Shown: positions 1 through 12,508 of the stretch, one piece after another | Position numbering within the stretch: position 1 is the first letter of the stretch | Layout of the letters: each line of letters begins with the position of its first letter | Assembly: GCA_009192285.1 (NCBI GenBank) | Contig: WBVU01000018.1 | Coordinates: forward strand, 930,001-994,000 | Direction: 5' to 3' | DNA length: 64,000 bases | Source of the DNA: Morchella semilibera | Lineage: Eukaryota > Ascomycota > Pezizomycetes > Pezizales > Morchellaceae | Notes under the pieces: generated by a model | Told to the model about the DNA's origin: nothing | Seen by the model: only the letters and a program-made list of their open reading frames with translations | Databases searched by the model: none | Translations under genes and position numbers: made by a program

Positions 1-99
1 ATGGACATTGAGGGTAGGAGTGGTGGTGGGGGTGGTGGGAAGGGTGGGAAGGGCAGAGGGAGAGGCGGTAAAGGTGGTAAAGGGAAAAAGAGAAGATAG
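1..99 (+). CDS. 3' end of a Gly/Lys/Arg-rich protein (partial)
   Basis: An open frame runs from the first base to a TAG at 97-99 and encodes a tail made almost only of Gly, Lys and Arg, ending GKGKKRR. Such basic glycine-rich tails are common at the C-termini of nucleolar and snRNP proteins (Gar1, Lsm4 and fibrillarin-type proteins), but the tail alone cannot tell them apart. The ATG at position 1 is probably an internal Met, because the window begins here. The rest of the gene lies to the left. Confidence 0.5.
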   Translation: MDIEGRSGGGGGGKGGKGRGRGGKGGKGKKRR

Positions 100-348
100 T
101 TCTTATGTACACAATTAATTAGATTTTTCCTTCACTCTACAAATAGTCATTCTTGGGATCATATTGGCCTGATTGAAGCTCATAAAGCCTCTGCTGGACA
201 TATTCGAAACCTTCTAAACCCAAATTCCCATACGCAAGATCATTTCTCCCCTTCCCAAGGACAACATTAACATCCCCAGTACCGAAAGGTGCCCGCAATT
301 GCCTATCCTAGCATGTGCATTGCATATTGAGTATCTTCCAATGTTTGA

Positions 349-1098
349 CATGATCCCAAAACCTTTCCACGAACTGGAAAAAACCTATTCTCCAAATTAG
401 GGCTATCTAGCACCACACCTCACCCACAGTCAAACCATCAATCATTGACCCCCGGAACCCCTGTCACCATTTCTTGGCAAACCTACACAACACCAAAGCT
501 CCAAGCTCAGGCTCCACTTCCCTTCCACCTCCAAACCCAGCACAAAGAAACAATGGTACCCCCCACCCCCTTCTTTCTCCCCCACTAAACATACACACCC
601 GACTTACCTACTCCCCAAACAGTCCAAAGACTCCAGCCACACCTACATCCACTTCGCTAGCGGCCGCATCGCTGACCTCTTCGAGGACTTCTGCCGCGAC
701 AAGCTCCCTAACGACGACGTCTACGTGCCTCCGCACCACCAGCCCATCAATCCCGAAGACGAAGACGACGGTTCACCCCCCCGCTGGCGCATATCAAGGA
801 AATACTAACACCAGTCGACTTCCTCGCAGTGATCCCCGATCAGCACGCAGCCTTCGGCATCGCGCAGGCGCAGCAGAAGAAACATGAGCCGGCGTGGAAG
901 GATCTAGGGCTTTCGGAGCTGATGAGGAAGGGACCGAAGGAGGGGATAAGGCGCCGAGAAGGTTGCCGAGGTAGAGCTGGGCGGGTCTGTAGGTCTTTCT
1001 TCTCTCTCTCACACCTTTCTAATGGCATGATGGGTTTATTTCCTTTTCTTTTACTTCGTTTTGGGGGTGATAATGAGCACGGCTATTCTTGCTATTGA
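349..1098 (+). CDS. Unrecognised spliced gene, hypothetical protein
   Basis: Three blocks join cleanly across two short introns. Frame 1 runs to 555 (ending QTQHKETM). Intron 556-622 is GT..AG. The next exon, 623-770, reads SKDSSHTYIHFASGRIADLF and ends in an acidic PEDEDD. Intron 771-814 has a perfect ACTAAC-type branch site. Exon 815 onward reads VDFLAVIPDQHAAFGIAQAQ and then WKDLGLSELMRKGPKEG. Phases match at both junctions, and the peptides have coding composition unlike the other frames. The true start is not visible: the frame opens at 349, or an exon may begin near 430 after a CCCACAG acceptor. The C-terminus beyond about 970 is also uncertain; the frame stays open to 1098, but its last 40 residues look non-coding. 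I do not recognise the family. Confidence 0.42.
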
Positions 1099-1715
1099 GG
1101 TAAATGCGTAGTGCGAATCTGGTGAGATATAATGTGGCAGGGGGGAGGATTCGAGCGATCCTTCTCGTTGGTATCTTCAAAATCGACATTTACTTGTGCG
1201 TCCCTGGCTAGTGGCATTGCTTCATGTATATGTGATTCCCCATTGGTCTAGGGCCTCTAAAATAGGAAATGTAGCCGCGGAGGAAGCCGATTCGCCCAAT
1301 ATCAAGTCTTGATCAGGGGATCTAGGATTCATATTGACAACAAATATTGATAATGAGAGCGTCGATAGGGATTATTGTAATCTGTCAGATATCACGCCTC
1401 TAATCTAAGACTACGGGGCGCTAAGCCCTAGGGGAATTTCTACTAAACTTTGGATGGTAATTATTCACTAGTGAAAGAAACGAAGATTGTTGTTAGAAAA
1501 TCGCTTTTATACCCACGATCCTATTTACAAAAAACCTGCGGCTGACGGTACCTTCCCCCATTTTTTGTCCCCCCCCCCCAGTTACGTGAAATCATACAAA
1601 AGAACTCCAAGATTGAAAAAAGAAATTTTTTTCCACCAAATGCATGTGCATTCATACAAATGAAAACAGAAGAAAACGCCAATAGTAGTTACGACAGGTA
1701 TGGTATGTGCAGAAC
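1099..1715. other. Intergenic spacer, convergent gene ends
   Basis: I see no coding signal or RNA gene here. The spacer separates the 3' ends of two convergent genes and holds short homopolymers (for example a C-run at 1569-1579) that may belong to 3' UTRs. Confidence 0.5.
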
Positions 1716-3528
<1,813 letters not shown>

Positions 3529-3666
3529 TATGGAATTTGATTCTTTGAGATAAGTTTGGTTGGTAGATGGGAGCTTTGGGTTGAAAAATTGTATCTAGGG
3601 ATTGAAGTGGGATGTGGTTGTGTTTTTTGTTGGTCTTGAGCGATGAAAAAAGGGAAGCCGGAGGAC

Positions 3667-3677
3667 CTTATATATAA
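3667..3677 (-). promoter_or_regulatory. TATA-like box upstream of homocitrate synthase
   Basis: On the minus strand the sequence reads TTATATATAAG, about 140 bp before the start codon at 3528. The position and composition suit a fungal TATA element, but there is no transcript evidence. Confidence 0.35.
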
Positions 3678-3743
3678 CGGGGACCACTCTCTGGGCACAC
3701 AAAGCAAAATGGTAAGCAGTGTGGAGAAAGGGTACAACAACCA

Positions 3744-3749
3744 TGACTC
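3744..3749. promoter_or_regulatory. TGACTC, possible Gcn4/CpcA half-matching site
   Basis: The site is a TGACTC about 216 bp upstream of the homocitrate synthase start. It is the core of the general amino acid control element. A six-base match is weak by itself, but it fits the gene's expected regulation. Confidence 0.25.
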
Positions 3750-3894
3750 GTTCAAACTGGGCACGCTTTATTTTTCCCAATCTATCTTTGTAATTGATTT
3801 GATAGAGCCAGGATCTATCTCTCTTAAAGGGGGGGTATGCGGGGGACAGTAAAGAACGAGCAGCACTGCAGAGGCGTGAAAAAAATCCAAACTG

Positions 3895-3917
3895 AAAAAA
3901 AAAAAAAAAAAAAAAAA
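3895..3917. repeat. A23 homopolymer
   Basis: A run of 23 A upstream of the homocitrate synthase gene. Similar runs lie at 3134-3154 (inside intron 2 of that gene) and 27387-27408. Confidence 0.9.
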
Positions 3918-6305
3918 CGAGCAATCCTCTTTGCTTTACTGCACTTCCTTGGTTACCACTTCCACTTGCAGCCTAGTCCTCACTGAAAATTTCAAACCCA
4001 ACCGATGCTGTAATTGCAGACCCTTGCTGGATGAATTCTTTTTGTCCGGGGAAACACCCAATTGTTTGAGGGTTAGGGTTCTATTGAGAAAAACAAGGGT
4101 CCTTTTTTTTCCCCACTGCGATGAGCACAAGACAAGGTAGGGGTAGCTTCCAACACGAGCAAGCATCACATGTATCCAATTATTCCTCTCCAAGAGCCGC
4201 AACCTCTACCTATCATTGAGCTACGGAAGATGCTCTTGACTTGTTTGTTCAATCATTTATTTTTTGATGAGTAAGCAGTCATGGCCTAGAACTGGTGCTG
4301 CCCGCTGTGTGTACCCCTGAGCTGCAAATGTATGTAGATACACCGCATGTATGTACTCCGCAGTAGTTTATTGGATTGTAGCCACCCCTAATTCCTCCTA
4401 GCTTCAACGTAGTGATTTTACGGTTGGTCAAGACTCCCAGTAAGGCCTGGCCCCTCATTGGTTCATATGAATGCGAGTGCGGGCTCATGATTCTATCCGA
4501 CCAAAGCTACAAGTCATATGTCTAAATACGTAGTACATCGGTGGATGTGAGACTAAACATAGCCCCATGAATCTGCAAAAAACTGGTCGTATCTTTCATG
4601 TTCAAAAAACCCCCTAGCTTCATGTATATACATACATGTAGGTACAAGTAGCGGTTCACTGCCCAGCAGCGTCCTATACTTCACACATGTACCTATGTCT
4701 CTAGCCACATACGTGCATGGTAAGTTAGATCTCCAACAAATTCACAGAAGCAAGAGAAAAGAATAATAATAGAGCTGCTCTGTTCGCGAAGATACATTGA
4801 CACGTATTTAAAGATGCTAATATATATCAAAAACCAGCCTACATATTATGTTTCTGCTTAAAGGGCGACCTTTAGTCGGGTTGGTGTGCAGCATTGCATA
4901 AGTTACATGAAACATGTTAATACCCCCAAATCCGTGTACTAGTACAACCGTCTAAAGGTGTTGGCTTACTTGGTTCCTCACGAGAGCTTTGGAAGCCATT
5001 ATCCGGGTCAGAACATGCTCCTTTCCCAACACTCTTTCCATAGGGCCTAATTATAATACCACCGTGTATCCCTCAAAAAAATTCCCAAAGCACTTTACAA
5101 TTAATAACACTTTGCGGTGTTGTAGCGGGTTCTGAGGGCATAAATGTAGCCATGTCTCACGTTTTGATTGTGATCAGAGATTTTATAAGCTCTACCAAGA
5201 CATTGGGGAGTATCGATGATAGAAAATGTGTATGGGTCTCAGTATTTGATGATCTCGAGCTGTTAAAATATGAGGCTGGCCGGGAACTCTTCCTACGCCT
5301 TAAATTCCCCTTTAGTTTCGTCATGGGCTCCTCAGGTTTGCCTTGGTGGGCCAGGCAGACAGTAACTGTGTTAATTACTGCGAGGCTTCCGGGGTTTTGT
5401 GTACATGTACATCATGTCCGTTCATATATAAAAAAACAAATGCGTTTTTTGCCAGCAACATATATCGCCATACTAGTAAGCAGGTACTTGTGCACCGAAG
5501 TTCTCGGGAGTGCAGAGATATGCCAGTGTGTATGTATCTCGAATGTATCGGCACCCAGAACATATATATCCTGCATGCGTACAAGATTCCACTCAATGCC
5601 TTCTAAGTATCCAGGATGTTCATGAGTCGAAGCTGTAACCCCGATAGCTCATATAATTGCGGAATAACAGCTCCTAAAATTCTTCTTAAGATTAGCAACT
5701 ACTTCAGCACTGGATTCCAAGGCTTCGTCATATCTCTTTAGATGCAAAAATCCCATAATCTTGTCCCTGACCGCCATCAACGTACTTCTACAGCACATTT
5801 GGTATTCCAAGGTTTCGGTATAACCTCAAGTTCCGGTAGACTATGCTAGCTTGATCAGCTACTCTCATGGGAATGCCCCCCCCCCCCCTTTCCCGTAGCT
5901 TTTTCCATACGCTTCCATTGCATGACGCCCGATATAAGACCAGCGCCTTGTGGTACTCCCCCCTGTTGTTGTAAATATCTATCCGAATGACCTGTGGTAT
6001 CGACAGTCTTGAGACACCATAGGCGCCTACGTGAACTTTAGCACACTGAGAGAAGTCTCAAGAAAACGGAGTCATGATGAACCTTTGTTGTTGGGGATAG
6101 TCGATGGCCTCGGTAGTACTCATTTAATTTGTTCTTCACCGGGCCGGGTTGGTGGTAAAATTAGTGGAGCATCCAAGAATTAAATTCAAGGCGGTTGTCC
6201 GTGATGTCAAAAACCGCAAATGACTGAGGGAATTGATGGTGTAATGTATGTCGCCCCTGTGTTTAATTCGGTTAAGTACTTTTTCGCCGGTCTATCGATA
6301 TATCG

Positions 6306-6557
6306 CCATCCACTAAAAGTGTTCGTGACTCGGATTTAATATGACATGTCCGGCTCAAGTCAGTTATCAAATTGTGCATTGAAGTGTTTAAAATCTCAAA
6401 ATCAATATTAGATGTTCATGGCGTTTTTATTCTCTGTTATCAGGTTTCTATAATTCTATAGATACATTTGAGTTCTTTGATTCAACTTGGTAAGCCACAT
6501 TGAGCACTGACCATCTTATAAAGTATGAATCACGAACACCTTTGAAGAGTGGCTGTA
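6306..6557 (+). mobile_element. MITE-like element, copy 1 (degraded left end)
   Basis: This roughly 250-bp segment matches the reverse complement of 44064-44338 over nearly its whole length. The shared core includes a long block around TATAGATACATTTGAGTTC and another around AGCACTGACCATCTTATA. The right end keeps GAGTGGCTG followed by TA. The left end is worn (CCACTAAAAGTGTTCGTG, against CCACTCACCAAAAGTG in copy 2). It has no transposase and is a non-autonomous DNA element. Compared with copy 2 it lacks a 25-30 bp internal segment. Confidence 0.72.
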
Positions 6558-7301
6558 CATTTAGAGAACCACATCGAGATCTTACATATCCTCGCCTAGT
6601 GATAACATCTTATCTCTTCCCATTGAGAAGCTCCGCCGAAATTGATTTCCATCATTCATATCGTGTCCAGTACATACATGCACATATAAATAATACCTCA
6701 AATCAGAAACTAGAAAGTCTCATGGTACCCTCCGACATATTGATTCCGTCGTCATAACCAAATTCGATCCAAGGCACGATCAAATCTTTTGGTCTTGGAG
6801 CTGGAGTGGTATTATGGGAACCCTGTGTGAGGATAGATGGCATGTGGGAGAAATCTTCTCTGTTAACCAAGTTTCCACTGTAGAGGAAATATGGAGCGGT
6901 AAACTTGTCAAAAGTAATTTTACCGCGGGTGGTATAGGCGCTGAATTTCAGCCTTTATTCTGTGATATATTGTATAAGTAAGTGAATGTTCAATCATTAA
7001 CGCCAAAACTTATGAGAATTTCCCCACTGGTGGACAATGTTGATATATATTAGCACTATAAGGTATAAATAGTATTATTTTCACTACATGTAGCCAGGAG
7101 TATGTGATTTATTACCGCTTTTAACACACATGTATTTATATTTTACCGCCCCATATGAGGGAATGTACTACAAGAGTCAACAAGTTCATCTTTTAAAGAA
7201 AGTAGATTGTAAGTCTCAGTACTGCCCACACTCTCAGCAACTAAAACACAGTATGAGTATCAATCATCCAGCAACTAAAACACTAATCCCCAAGGTATCT
7301 G

Positions 7302-7318
7302 CGAGTGATGCTTCATGA
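7302..7318 (+). promoter_or_regulatory. CGAGTGAT-N5-RTGA motif copy
   Basis: Exact first half, gap GCTTC, second half ATGA. Confidence 0.5.
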
Positions 7319-7606
7319 GCCAAATTTCCCGCATATTGTATCCAGCAAGAAGTGGCAGTGCGTCCACATTATTTCTCCTTGCTTATACCTGTTGCCATGT
7401 TCAACTTTTTTTTTTCGTTGATACAGCGCCCATGTATTACACCCCAATAAACGCAACAGTTGACGAGGACCTATATGTAGAAGGCGCTGTCTTGAGCATA
7501 CCTTAGATATATAAGTTGCGCCATTGGACCTCCATCGCAAACTTTTGTATTTAAATTTGAAATCTGCCCGCAACCATCCGCTTGTATTTACAAAAAACCG
7601 AAGCGC

Positions 7607-7623
7607 CGAGTGATACACCATAA
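7607..7623 (+). promoter_or_regulatory. CGAGTGAT-N5-RTGA motif copy
   Basis: Exact first half, gap ACACC, second half ATAA (one mismatch). It lies 305 bp from the copy at 7302. Confidence 0.42.
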
Positions 7624-7948
7624 ACCGACCCGTTCGCATTCAGCCATACCCTGCTTGACGAATAGGTATGTACTTATTAAGAAGAAACCTTTATTGATAA
7701 AGTATGAATCCACCCGCTATGTATGTATGCAGCAAAGTAAATGACCCCGCTGGGGTTATGGTTAAAGAAAAGCACGATAAAAACTCCGCCGAAACAGATC
7801 AACACCGTCGCAACACCATGAGCGAGCCCTAGGAGATATTTACACCTGAAGGTAGAAAAGGGTTAATAGCAACAGCTGTAATAAACAGCCAGATTTAAAG
7901 CAAAGCTTAGAGAAAGCGGGGCCACACAAATATAAGTATAATCCCACA

Positions 7949-9884
7949 TCAGTCGTCCTCAAACAGGCCCTCAATAGCCTTATAGTTAATCTTTTTAGAG
8001 TAACTTCTACGCTGCAACATCTGCTTTGCACTCTCAGCAGGCGTCGCCGCAAGGTCTTCACTCGTGCTATCTCTAGGCCGCTTCTTTTGCCTGCGCTTTG
8101 TGGGTTTCGCAATACCGTTACGGAGGTCGGTTTCGCGCTTGAGACGTTTGACTATACAACACTATTAGCCGCTAATCGCCAACAACCACAACGATAATAC
8201 AGAGGCAGCCTACATTCCTGTTCCCGCAGATAGTCCTTATTGAACTCGACCCAAATCCTCTCCTTAAGGTCCGCCTCATCTTTGCCCAACAGCGCACTCA
8301 TGACTTCAATATCATCATCCACGTCCCTCAGGTCGTCCGGGTCATCACTGACACCGGATTCGCGATTTTTCGCCGCGAGTTCTTCGAGTTCCTTCCGATG
8401 CGCCTCCTTGAGCTCCTCGACAGCCTTCGTAGAGTCAGGCGTGTCGATTAGTGCCAGCATTTCACTCTCAATACATGCCTCAGCAATTGCATCGTTACGG
8501 TCCCCATCACCCGACAATCCACTTTGATTCACATCTGGCTCCGTGTCACCTGGTGAGGGTAACACCGGGCTCGCACCGGCCTGTTGAAGCAGCGCAGGAT
8601 CGATCGGTAATTCAGGAACAACAAAGCCATCTTGATCTCTCCTTGGCTCCACCGGAGCCGTCCTCTGCTTCTTTTGCGCTGGTTGCTCAGCCTCAGTCTC
8701 CTTATCACCTATGACCTCACCATCATCGTTGACCTCTCTGACTCTTCTTTTCCTTGCAGGTTTCGGGCCAAAGCTAGGGGGATCATGGCCCTGCTCCAGC
8801 CAGATATTACGAAACTCCTCAACGGTGAGATCACCGCTCTTGGTTGCTCTGAATTCGTCGAGACGCTTCTGGATGGTGAGATCTGCGACTTTGACAATGT
8901 ACACAACCTCTCTAACTGAACGACGGTAGTTGTTCATTCGCGCGGCGAGGAGAAGGGCTGCACCGCAGATACCGGATGGCCGTCGACCCTGAACCATCCA
9001 GTCACGATTCATACGCTGAATGAGACGCAAAGCGTCATTGGCAACGGTGACAGAGTCGTCGCCAAACTCCAAGTGTTTGGCAAAACGGTGGACGTAGACA
9101 GTGGGGTCGATATGGGGGAGGCGGACTTCGAGGGTTTGAACGAGTTTTAGGTAGGTTTGTCCGAGGGTGAATACATTGATCTGTGATAAGAGCTAGCTGT
9201 CAGTATTTTATCATAGTTTGAAAGTAGAAAGACTTACCCCAAGCATGTCAGAGAAGTCAATCAGCATGTGAGAACTCTTTTCGTTGCGACATGAGATGTA
9301 TAGGCAGGAGGCAATGACATATTGAGTTTTACGGCCCTTCGTGAAATTGTTTGTCACAGCGAGCGTGAACCATCGTTGAGCGGTGTCGACGTAATGGGAG
9401 GGGCATTTAAGTGCTTCGGCGAGCTGTACAATCCTTCTCCTACCTATAAGTCGGAAGGTATATGTTAGGTTAGATATAAAAAAAAACCAGTAGCTCGGTG
9501 GTCTAATTCCGGAAAATAATTATTCCTATTCGGAGATTGATTTAGGAGGGGAACGCAAAAGAACCTCGGAAAAGCAAAAAAAGAAAGCTCCCCCTCAAAC
9601 CATGTTTATTATGTTTACTTACCGTGCATAATGGCAGCCTCACGACTCTCCAAGCTGGTCCCACTCCTGAACTTCCCCCCACCACCAACATGCGTCTGTC
9701 CCTCAGCGACATAGCTCCCCTGCACCATCGCCGCCCCACTACTCGTCTCTCCAAATGTGATCTCCGAGACGATTTGACTGTCCTGCAGGACCGTCCCACA
9801 ATTTGTGCACACAAGTGTGCCATTGCTGTCGTCGAAGTCTGCGGGATTCGAACTCGCACAGCCGGGGCACGTGTTTTTCGCCAT
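7949..9884 (-). CDS. BRF1: TFIIIB subunit BRF1 (TFIIB-related factor)
   Basis: Brf1 bridges TFIIIC, TBP and RNA polymerase III at tRNA and 5S genes. Four exons join in phase: 9884-9623, 9443-9238, 9180-8214 and 8151-7949, giving 545 residues, within the fungal range. The N-terminal zinc ribbon is CPGCASSNPADF followed by LVCTNCGTVL. Two cyclin-like repeats follow (QLAEALKCPSHYVDTAQRWF to about residue 280, with VYVHRFAKHLEFGDDSV and GRRPSGICGAALLLAARMNN). Next come an acidic and basic linker and the Brf1-specific block DLKERIWVEFNKDYLREQE. The C-terminus ends SYSKKINYKAIEGLFEDD, a typical Brf1 block II/III end. The ATG at 9884 directly precedes the ribbon. A perfect TGAGTCA lies 74 bp upstream. 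Identification is firm from domain order. Confidence 0.93.
9844..9854 (-). other. B-box-like sequence inside the BRF1 coding region
   Basis: The codons for the zinc ribbon spell AGTTCGAATCC, one mismatch from the Pol III internal promoter B box (GGTTCGANNCC). No tRNA cloverleaf surrounds it, so it is most likely chance. Confidence 0.2.
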
Positions 9885-9957
9885 TCGAGTGTAATTACCG
9901 CTCGACGACGACAGCAAAAAGATAACGGTGGTGCGAATAAAGTGGTACTTATAGTGA

Positions 9958-9964
9958 TGAGTCA
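9958..9964. promoter_or_regulatory. TGAGTCA (Gcn4/CpcA or AP-1-like site)
   Basis: An exact TGAGTCA palindrome 74 bp upstream of the BRF1 start. It could tie Pol III initiation to the amino acid starvation response or to another bZIP regulator. Support is only the exact match and its promoter position. Confidence 0.35.
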
Positions 9965-11429
9965 CACACGAAAGATGGCCTGCATGAGTTGAGCTGTGTG
10001 AAATTTGACTTGAATGGGTGCTTGATTGATGGGTGCTTGATGGGAATGTAGGATTGGCACTCTTTCTCTGCAGGAATAGAAAAAAAAATTTTGAGGTCAC
10101 GTTAGCAAGGGTGGATGTCGTTGAAAGGGTCAGAGATGCCCCGCGATCGGAAGCATTTAGGTTAGTGGTCGGTGGGAGGCCTTGGCGATGAGGCTCACCT
10201 AACCCTGCTGCATGAGTTCCGTTCGTTCGTTCCACAATCTTCCAGAGATGATCTCGCTAAAGCCTACACAAACTGTTGTGGTCACTTAACGAAACAACTA
10301 CAGTGACATAGCGGACACGTAAAGCCCGGGCCAACAAGAGCAAGAAGCACCGAGAGGACAAATTCTTTTAAATTTATACACACAAACTACTAGATTCTAC
10401 CAAATAGGATATCATCCTTACCTTCTCTCCCAATCCTTCGTGATATCATACATCTTGAGATGTTTTCACTGCCAGCTAACCCCCCACCCTCACTCACTCA
10501 TCTGCGGACCAGAACACCCGAGCTTCGCGACTCAGCTGAAATTTCAAGAAACGAGCTGCACTTTTGCCTTAACTTGCATAAAGCTAGACTAAAAATCATA
10601 ACTAAAGCCTTTGATGTCGCCAATCACATCCACACAAATCCCGAACTTCCGGGCCGTTCCTACTAGTTGCTCTAGGATAGGTAGAAAATGTTTGTTTAAC
10701 CGGCACACTACCATCACCATCAATCACTCGCCAGCAAATAAGAATCCGTTCCCTGCCCTGCAACCATCCCAGGTGTAACTCTTCTCCCTCCGGGCGTGTT
10801 TGCAATCCTGGAATCCATAGAATCCAGTACGAGTTACCATTTGAATCCTCATACATACTCGGGTCAAGGGTAACAAGTACTAGACTTTAGGCCGTGCGCC
10901 CCATCTGCAAGCCAGCAATCTGAATCAGTGTCTTACACGGGAGAAAGTAACCGCCTCTAATAACCCAAATGCAGTACCAAACCCTGATTTCCAGTGCCCA
11001 CTATTCAACCTTTGATAATCCCCCGATATGATGCGGAGGATCAACCACGATTTTTGCATGTACGTTGCTCTAAGGGGAGAGGGAAGAGAGGGGTTTGTAT
11101 TGCCCGTGCTCTCGATTGGCTTTGACGGACGCGTGGAGAAATTCTATATGAATCTAAGGAAAGGCACTCTTAAGCTTTTTAACTTTCACTCCCCTTTCGG
11201 TCGCCTTTCCCACTGATTTTCTCCTAGCCGTTATCACCAGCTGTGCTTGAGTGTCCGCGTCACCATCTAATTTCCGAACTGGTTTTTGAATTACACATTC
11301 TTTCCCTTTTTATAATCATCATCATCATCCCCGAACCCAACCGACACCCAAGCTCTCTCTCTCTGGGCGAGCGGGCGAGTGGGAGTAGTCTGATCCTCTG
11401 TCTACTCAGCTCCACCAACATTCACCATC
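9965..11429. other. Divergent intergenic region between BRF1 and the ARF-like gene
   Basis: Contains the promoters of two divergent genes. No extra gene is supported. The last 100 bp before 11430 are C/A/T-rich, as expected for a fungal 5' UTR. One motif copy lies at 10714-10730. Confidence 0.45.
10714..10730 (-). promoter_or_regulatory. CGAGTGAT-N5-RTGA motif copy
   Basis: Exact first half, gap TGATG, second half GTGA. It lies about midway between two divergent gene starts. Confidence 0.5.
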
Positions 11430-12508
11430 ATGTCTTTTATGGGCCGCCTATGCTCGGGTTTCGGGCTCTTTTCAGCAATTCGGCCCCGTCGCAAAATCTC
11501 CCAAGGGACGGCCGCCCATAGCGGTGCTGGTGCTACAACTGGTATATGTAGTGTCTGTAGCTCCTCTCCCGATAACATTTGCAATTGTTTCCATACACGC
11601 GGAACCATGGTATCTTCTTCCTCCTCTTCTTCCTCTACCGCCGCCGGCGAAGACGCTACCCCTCCCCCAAGATGTTTAGTGTTAGGGCTCGAGGGGAGCG
11701 GGAAAACAACTTTCGTAAACAGGATAAAGACTGGGGAGTACGTGGTTGTGGAGCCCACGAGTGATTTTCTCGGTATTATTTCCGTCCGCACGAAACAGTT
11801 GTGAATTTGTTTAGACCTAACAATTATGTAGTGGAGGAAGTTACAGTCAATAAAAAAGGCGAGACAATAACCTTTATCGAGGTTGGCGGCACAAACCGTC
11901 GAGGAATTCGGCTCCAATTCCTTCAAGTTATACCAGGCCAGCGAATCTCAATTATCTTTTTCATAGACATCACTTCTAGCCCCGAGACTCTCCGGAAGGC
12001 ATTTGAAGAGCTTTTGTATGTCATTTCATATACACAGGAGCGTGCATGCTCGATCCACTATCTCGGGGTTGTTCTCAATAAGCAAGATCTTCTCAACTCC
12101 CCCCCTGTTAATCTGACGGAGAGGACAAGAAAGAAGAGCTTGAGCTGGGGTACGAAGAAAAATTCACAGCAGCAAAAGCAACCGCGGATTGATCTGGATC
12201 TAGAGAAATATGTGGCAGTAGAGGTTTCGGAGGGGGGAGAAAATGTGCGGAAGGATAACCAAAGCGAACTTGTAAAATGGATTAAGAAGGAGGTCGGAGA
12301 CGCAATCGAGAAATACAAACTTGCCCAGCCAGTGGAACTCGACTTCCTCTCCGAACTAATCCATACGGGCCCAGACGGGAAAGGAGTCAGTATGAAAACA
12401 GGAGACGGAGTGCAGGAAGTCTATCACAGGCTGGTGCAGGGAATGAAGGCTGGGAGAGAAAGGCCAAGTCTTTCTGTGCTAGGAAAAATAGCAGAGGAGA
12501 AGCTATAG
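11430..12508 (+). CDS. Divergent ARF-like small GTPase
   Basis: A P-loop GTPase closest in motif order to ARF/ARL proteins. G1 is CLVLGLEGSGKTTFVNRI (ARF: GLDAAGKTT). G3 is TFIEVGGTNRRG (ARF: WDVGG). G4 is an exact NKQDL. Switch I is PTSDF..NYVVEEVTV, against PTIGFNVETVEY in ARF. It differs from true ARFs in a long N-terminal extension (about 85 residues, Ser-rich, no ARF-type MGxxxS myristoylation start) and a basic insert after NKQDL (RTRKKSLSWGTKKNS). The usual Q after DVGG is T. One intron is needed near 11773-11814. A GTATTA donor and TTTAG acceptor are present, but joining them misses the frame by one base. A 38-nt intron at 11761-11798 would keep frame. The start could also be the ATG at 11607. 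SRP receptor beta is a possible alternative but fits less well. Confidence 0.72.

Larger units (their letters stand above)
3918..7948. other. 4 kb gene-poor spacer
   Basis: No convincing gene is seen. The longest open frame (5152-5625, 157 codons) has no recognisable motif. The spacer holds a MITE-like element at about 6306-6557, two copies of the CGAGTGAT-N5-RTGA motif (7302 and 7607), several TACATGTA palindromes and a C-run near 5877-5887. Confidence 0.55.

Noticed and set aside
5152-5625. 157-codon open frame in the spacer between the homocitrate synthase gene and BRF1
   Set aside because: No motif, no splice signals, Cys- and Val-rich composition typical of translated AT-rich spacer, and two other frames are open over part of it.
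11760-11776. CGAGTGAT 8-mer in the ARF-like gene as a 21st motif copy
   Set aside because: The second half is CGGT, not RTGA, so it fails the bipartite rule and counts as background.
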